Made by a program: the position numbers and the translations under genes. The notes beneath the pieces were generated by a model. That model was not told the DNA's origin and made no database searches. It saw only the letters and a program-made list of their open reading frames with translations. DNA of 64,000 bases from Azadirachta indica (Eukaryota; Streptophyta; Magnoliopsida; Sapindales; Meliaceae): assembly GCA_022749755.1 (NCBI GenBank), contig CM040450.1:5012913-5076912 (forward strand), given 5' to 3'. Below are positions 61,701-64,000 of the stretch, one piece after another (position 1 is the first letter of the stretch; each line of letters opens with the position of its first letter).

Positions 61701-63638
61701 ATTATTAATGAGTACTATTAAATATCATGCTATTAGGATGCATTTTGAAATATTTAACGAATGTGGCCAAATTAAAAAATATTTGTACCGATTATTTATA
61801 TAACTTAAATTATGATTTCTATTAGGTATATAGGATTAGCTAAGAAAATTTAGGTAAGATTTCATGATTTAATGGAGAATTTTGAAAATTATAAATTAAG
61901 ATTTTTAAGTTTAATTGAATAATATTCATGTTATTATATGTTTAAGTTAAATAAATTTAGAGTATTTTTTAAGTTATTTATCATTTTGGAAGTTTATTTG
62001 TATTCGTATGTTTTAAATATCAATTTCAAAAAATCAATATTAATGAAAGACTTGTACTTCATAATTGATAAAATTTTAATAAAAAAGTCATTGAAAATAA
62101 TTTCAACCAAACACATATCCTTATTTTTATTCTTTTCAAAAATTATAAAAATAAACATATTTTTATAATTTTTAAATTAAAAAATAGTTTTTTAAATATT
62201 GTATTAAACAGATTTTTAAATACTAAAACTATTAAAAATATAACTTATATTTTCAAATCGTATTAAAATTTCAAAAACAATTTTTAAATCATGGACTAAA
62301 CATGCCCTTACTTTTTTTATCAACCATTTTTGCTAAAATTAAAATTAAAAAGATTAATTTACATTTGTGCAGTATTTAAACATAGTAATTTACAAAACGT
62401 GCATGGAAATATATTTTTATTTAATTTGAAGCACCTTTAAACCTAAAATTTTTAACGCCACGAATTTAGGAATAAAAAAGAAAGAATAAAAGGAACTGAT
62501 TTTCAACGGTTCATATAGCTTTGAATTAGGACTAGCAGTAGGAAGCACATTTAGGAATGTTTCCTTTTTTTTTTTTTTTTTTTGGGTTAATGGATCTATT
62601 CTTTGATACTTTTTAACTGATCATTATTTTTCAAATAATAAACAAATATATGCCACATACAATTAATTGTTTATTTAATCTACAGGCATGTGATTTATCA
62701 ATCACCATCCATTAATTATTTTAAAAAACAAGAGATAAAAGGAATCTAATACCTACGTACGATCGAGAGAGATTTCCAGCACAATAATTTTGAATCTATA
62801 AAACAAAATAGTTATTTGTTTTCACAAAAATATAACCTAAAGTTCATAACAATGGTAACTTTTTTAATCTTAGTAAAATGAATTCTAAACGTGTTTTTTT
62901 AATCTAACACACGGAATTTAAAACTCGGATTGTTTTAGATCACCCAAAAAGAATCATATAGCTTCAACGTAGAATAAAATATATAATTGCAATAACTTGA
63001 ACCCAAATTTATATTCTGTTTTAAAAGAAAAAGAAACTCAAGAACTAAGAATTCACCTTAGCTAATTAATTTACCTCATGATAAGCTAGAAGAGGATAAG
63101 GAATCAGCATGGCCAAAACAGAAGCAAAGGCACCAAGTGCAGTACTTGAAGCAACATGAATTGGATGCATCACAACTCCAGTTTCTGCACCATGTATTAC
63201 TGCTCCAACACACACAATCACAATCTGCCCAAATGCAAGCCGCTTAGTCATCAACGGAGTTGACTCAGGCAACGCCACCAGGAACGACGTCAGTGTCACG
63301 ACCACCGCCGCCAGACCTGGAGTGAACCTGCCGGGTTCAACCAACCACAAACTAAGTACTGCAGGGATCATAATTTGAAGGATGGCATAAATGGCATTGA
63401 AGCAGCCTCTAAGCGTATCACCAAGAGTAGCATCCGAGACAATTAAAATAGTTGTCACGTAGGAAAAAGCCGGAAATGCCGGTATGCGGCGAAAATGTTC
63501 CGGGCCATAGAGGGTGGTGCAGCCAACTATCATACACGCTAGAGCAGTCCTCAACGCAGAGGCTAGGCGCACACGCCATAGCGCTTGCGTGTTAGCTGTT
63601 GTTTCCGCAGTCAACATCGTGGTCGTTTTGGCTGTCAT
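58766..63638 (-). CDS. FUSC-family membrane protein, aromatic-acid exporter (AaeB)-like
   Basis: Plant protein of the fusaric-acid-resistance/p-hydroxybenzoate efflux (ArAE) group. The substrate and membrane in plants are unknown. Three exons, 63075-63638, 60629-60796 and 58766-60520, all GT-AG, give 828 residues, usual for this plant family. The N-terminal membrane bundle (about 18-185) includes RLASALRTALACMIVGCTTL, FSYVTTILIVSDATLGDTLR and HIPV-type hydrophobic helices. A soluble helical part follows. The second bundle (about 405-570) contains the FUSC signature region (NGYWSGLTIAISFERKRQAT, then GTAMGSFYGII and GALLILGRKNYG). A cytosolic helical tail ends LNALYTK. The start MTAKTTTMLT is the first ATG of the frame. 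Intron 1 is about 2.3 kb and carries an AT-rich inverted-repeat element. No break seen. Confidence 0.9.
61490..62312. repeat. AT-rich element in the FUSC-like gene's first intron, possibly hAT-type MITE
   Basis: Left end reads 'aacctgtttgatttag' and the right end, reverse-complemented, 'gggcatgtttagtccatg', a pattern typical of degenerate hAT-MITE termini. Between them lies A/T-skewed non-coding DNA with another terminus-like phrase ('accaaacacatatcc' near 62107), so more than one insertion may be present. Target duplications were not identified. Confidence 0.35.
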
Positions 63639-64000
63639 TTCACTTGGAGTTTAACCTGAGTACTTATTCTTCTGTATGCATACTTCTGCTTGCCTTGAAG
63701 GAGAGGACTGCATATCGAGGAAAATGAATTCCAAGTTAATGGCGTCATTTATACTGCTGGTTGATTCTCGGAATAATGAATGTTGTCTTTTACAGAGGGA
63801 GTGAGTTACATAATCAGTGGGACCCTGCCCTGGGAATTTTTTCAATGAGACGCGTGCTCCAGATTATTCTATGAAGGATTCATTAACAAAATTTTCGCGT
63901 TCTTAACAAAATGATCAATGAAACCGTAGCATGGTGGATAGGATACATGATGGTTGCAATAGTTAGAAACTAGCGAAAGTAGAAATCTTTGTCCAATAAT
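63639..64000. other. Upstream region of the FUSC-like gene
   Basis: 5' UTR and promoter of the minus-strand gene up to the window edge. No clear TATA box was assigned and no other gene recognised. Confidence 0.5.

Noticed and set aside
61938..62168. 76-codon + strand frame
   Set aside because: Built of Lys/Ile/Phe codons as expected from extreme A/T composition inside a repeat.

Overview
This is a nuclear window of a flowering plant, most likely a woody eudicot. All genes have plant-type introns and plant-specific families, and both tRNAs are cytosolic plant types. Non-coding DNA is strongly AT-rich with many (TA)n tracts. The overall look reminds me of Citrus or a relative, but that is an impression, not a result. 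No prokaryotic system, CRISPR array or intact retroelement was seen.

Layout. 1-2.2 kb: AT-rich DNA with a MITE-like inverted repeat. 2.3-3.7 kb (-): a 2-oxoglutarate/Fe(II) dioxygenase with an apparent premature stop just before its conserved C-terminal tail. 5.7-9.4 kb (-): a CHX17/18-type cation/H+ antiporter whose last intron is GC-AG. 9.5-23.7 kb: a gene-poor block with an eroded AP2/ERF gene (13.9-14.3 kb), a long foldback element split by a second inverted-repeat transposon with a perfect 10-bp target duplication (16.5-19.3 kb), and an ~80-bp tandem repeat (19.7-20.2 kb). 23.7 kb (-): tRNA-Val(AAC). 23.9-25.8 kb (+): ALY/REF mRNA export adaptor. 27.5-27.8 kb (-): histone H4. 30.4-33.3 kb (+): ORC2, with a second GC-AG intron. 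34.6-34.9 kb (+): the 55-residue mitochondrial ATP synthase 6-kDa subunit. 37.3-43.6 kb (-): centromere protein KNL2, with SANTA domain, CENPC-k motif and a triplicated linker module. 44.1-47.9 kb (-): 5-oxoprolinase. 50.6-52.8 kb (-): a CUE-domain protein. 56.0 kb (+): tRNA-His(GTG). 57.9 kb (+): OST4, 37 residues. 58.8-63.6 kb (-): a FUSC/aromatic-acid-exporter-like membrane protein.

The genes form no operon or pathway. They are unrelated housekeeping and accessory genes; H4, ORC2 and KNL2 all act on chromatin but there is no sign that their proximity matters. Exon borders were read by hand from splice signals, frame continuity and family conservation. Untranslated exons are inferred and less certain. 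The most unusual structures are the nested foldback/TIR transposons, the two GC-AG introns that are needed to keep frame, the stop-interrupted dioxygenase, the KNL2 internal repeats, and a possible second reading frame downstream of the 6-kDa ATP synthase subunit.
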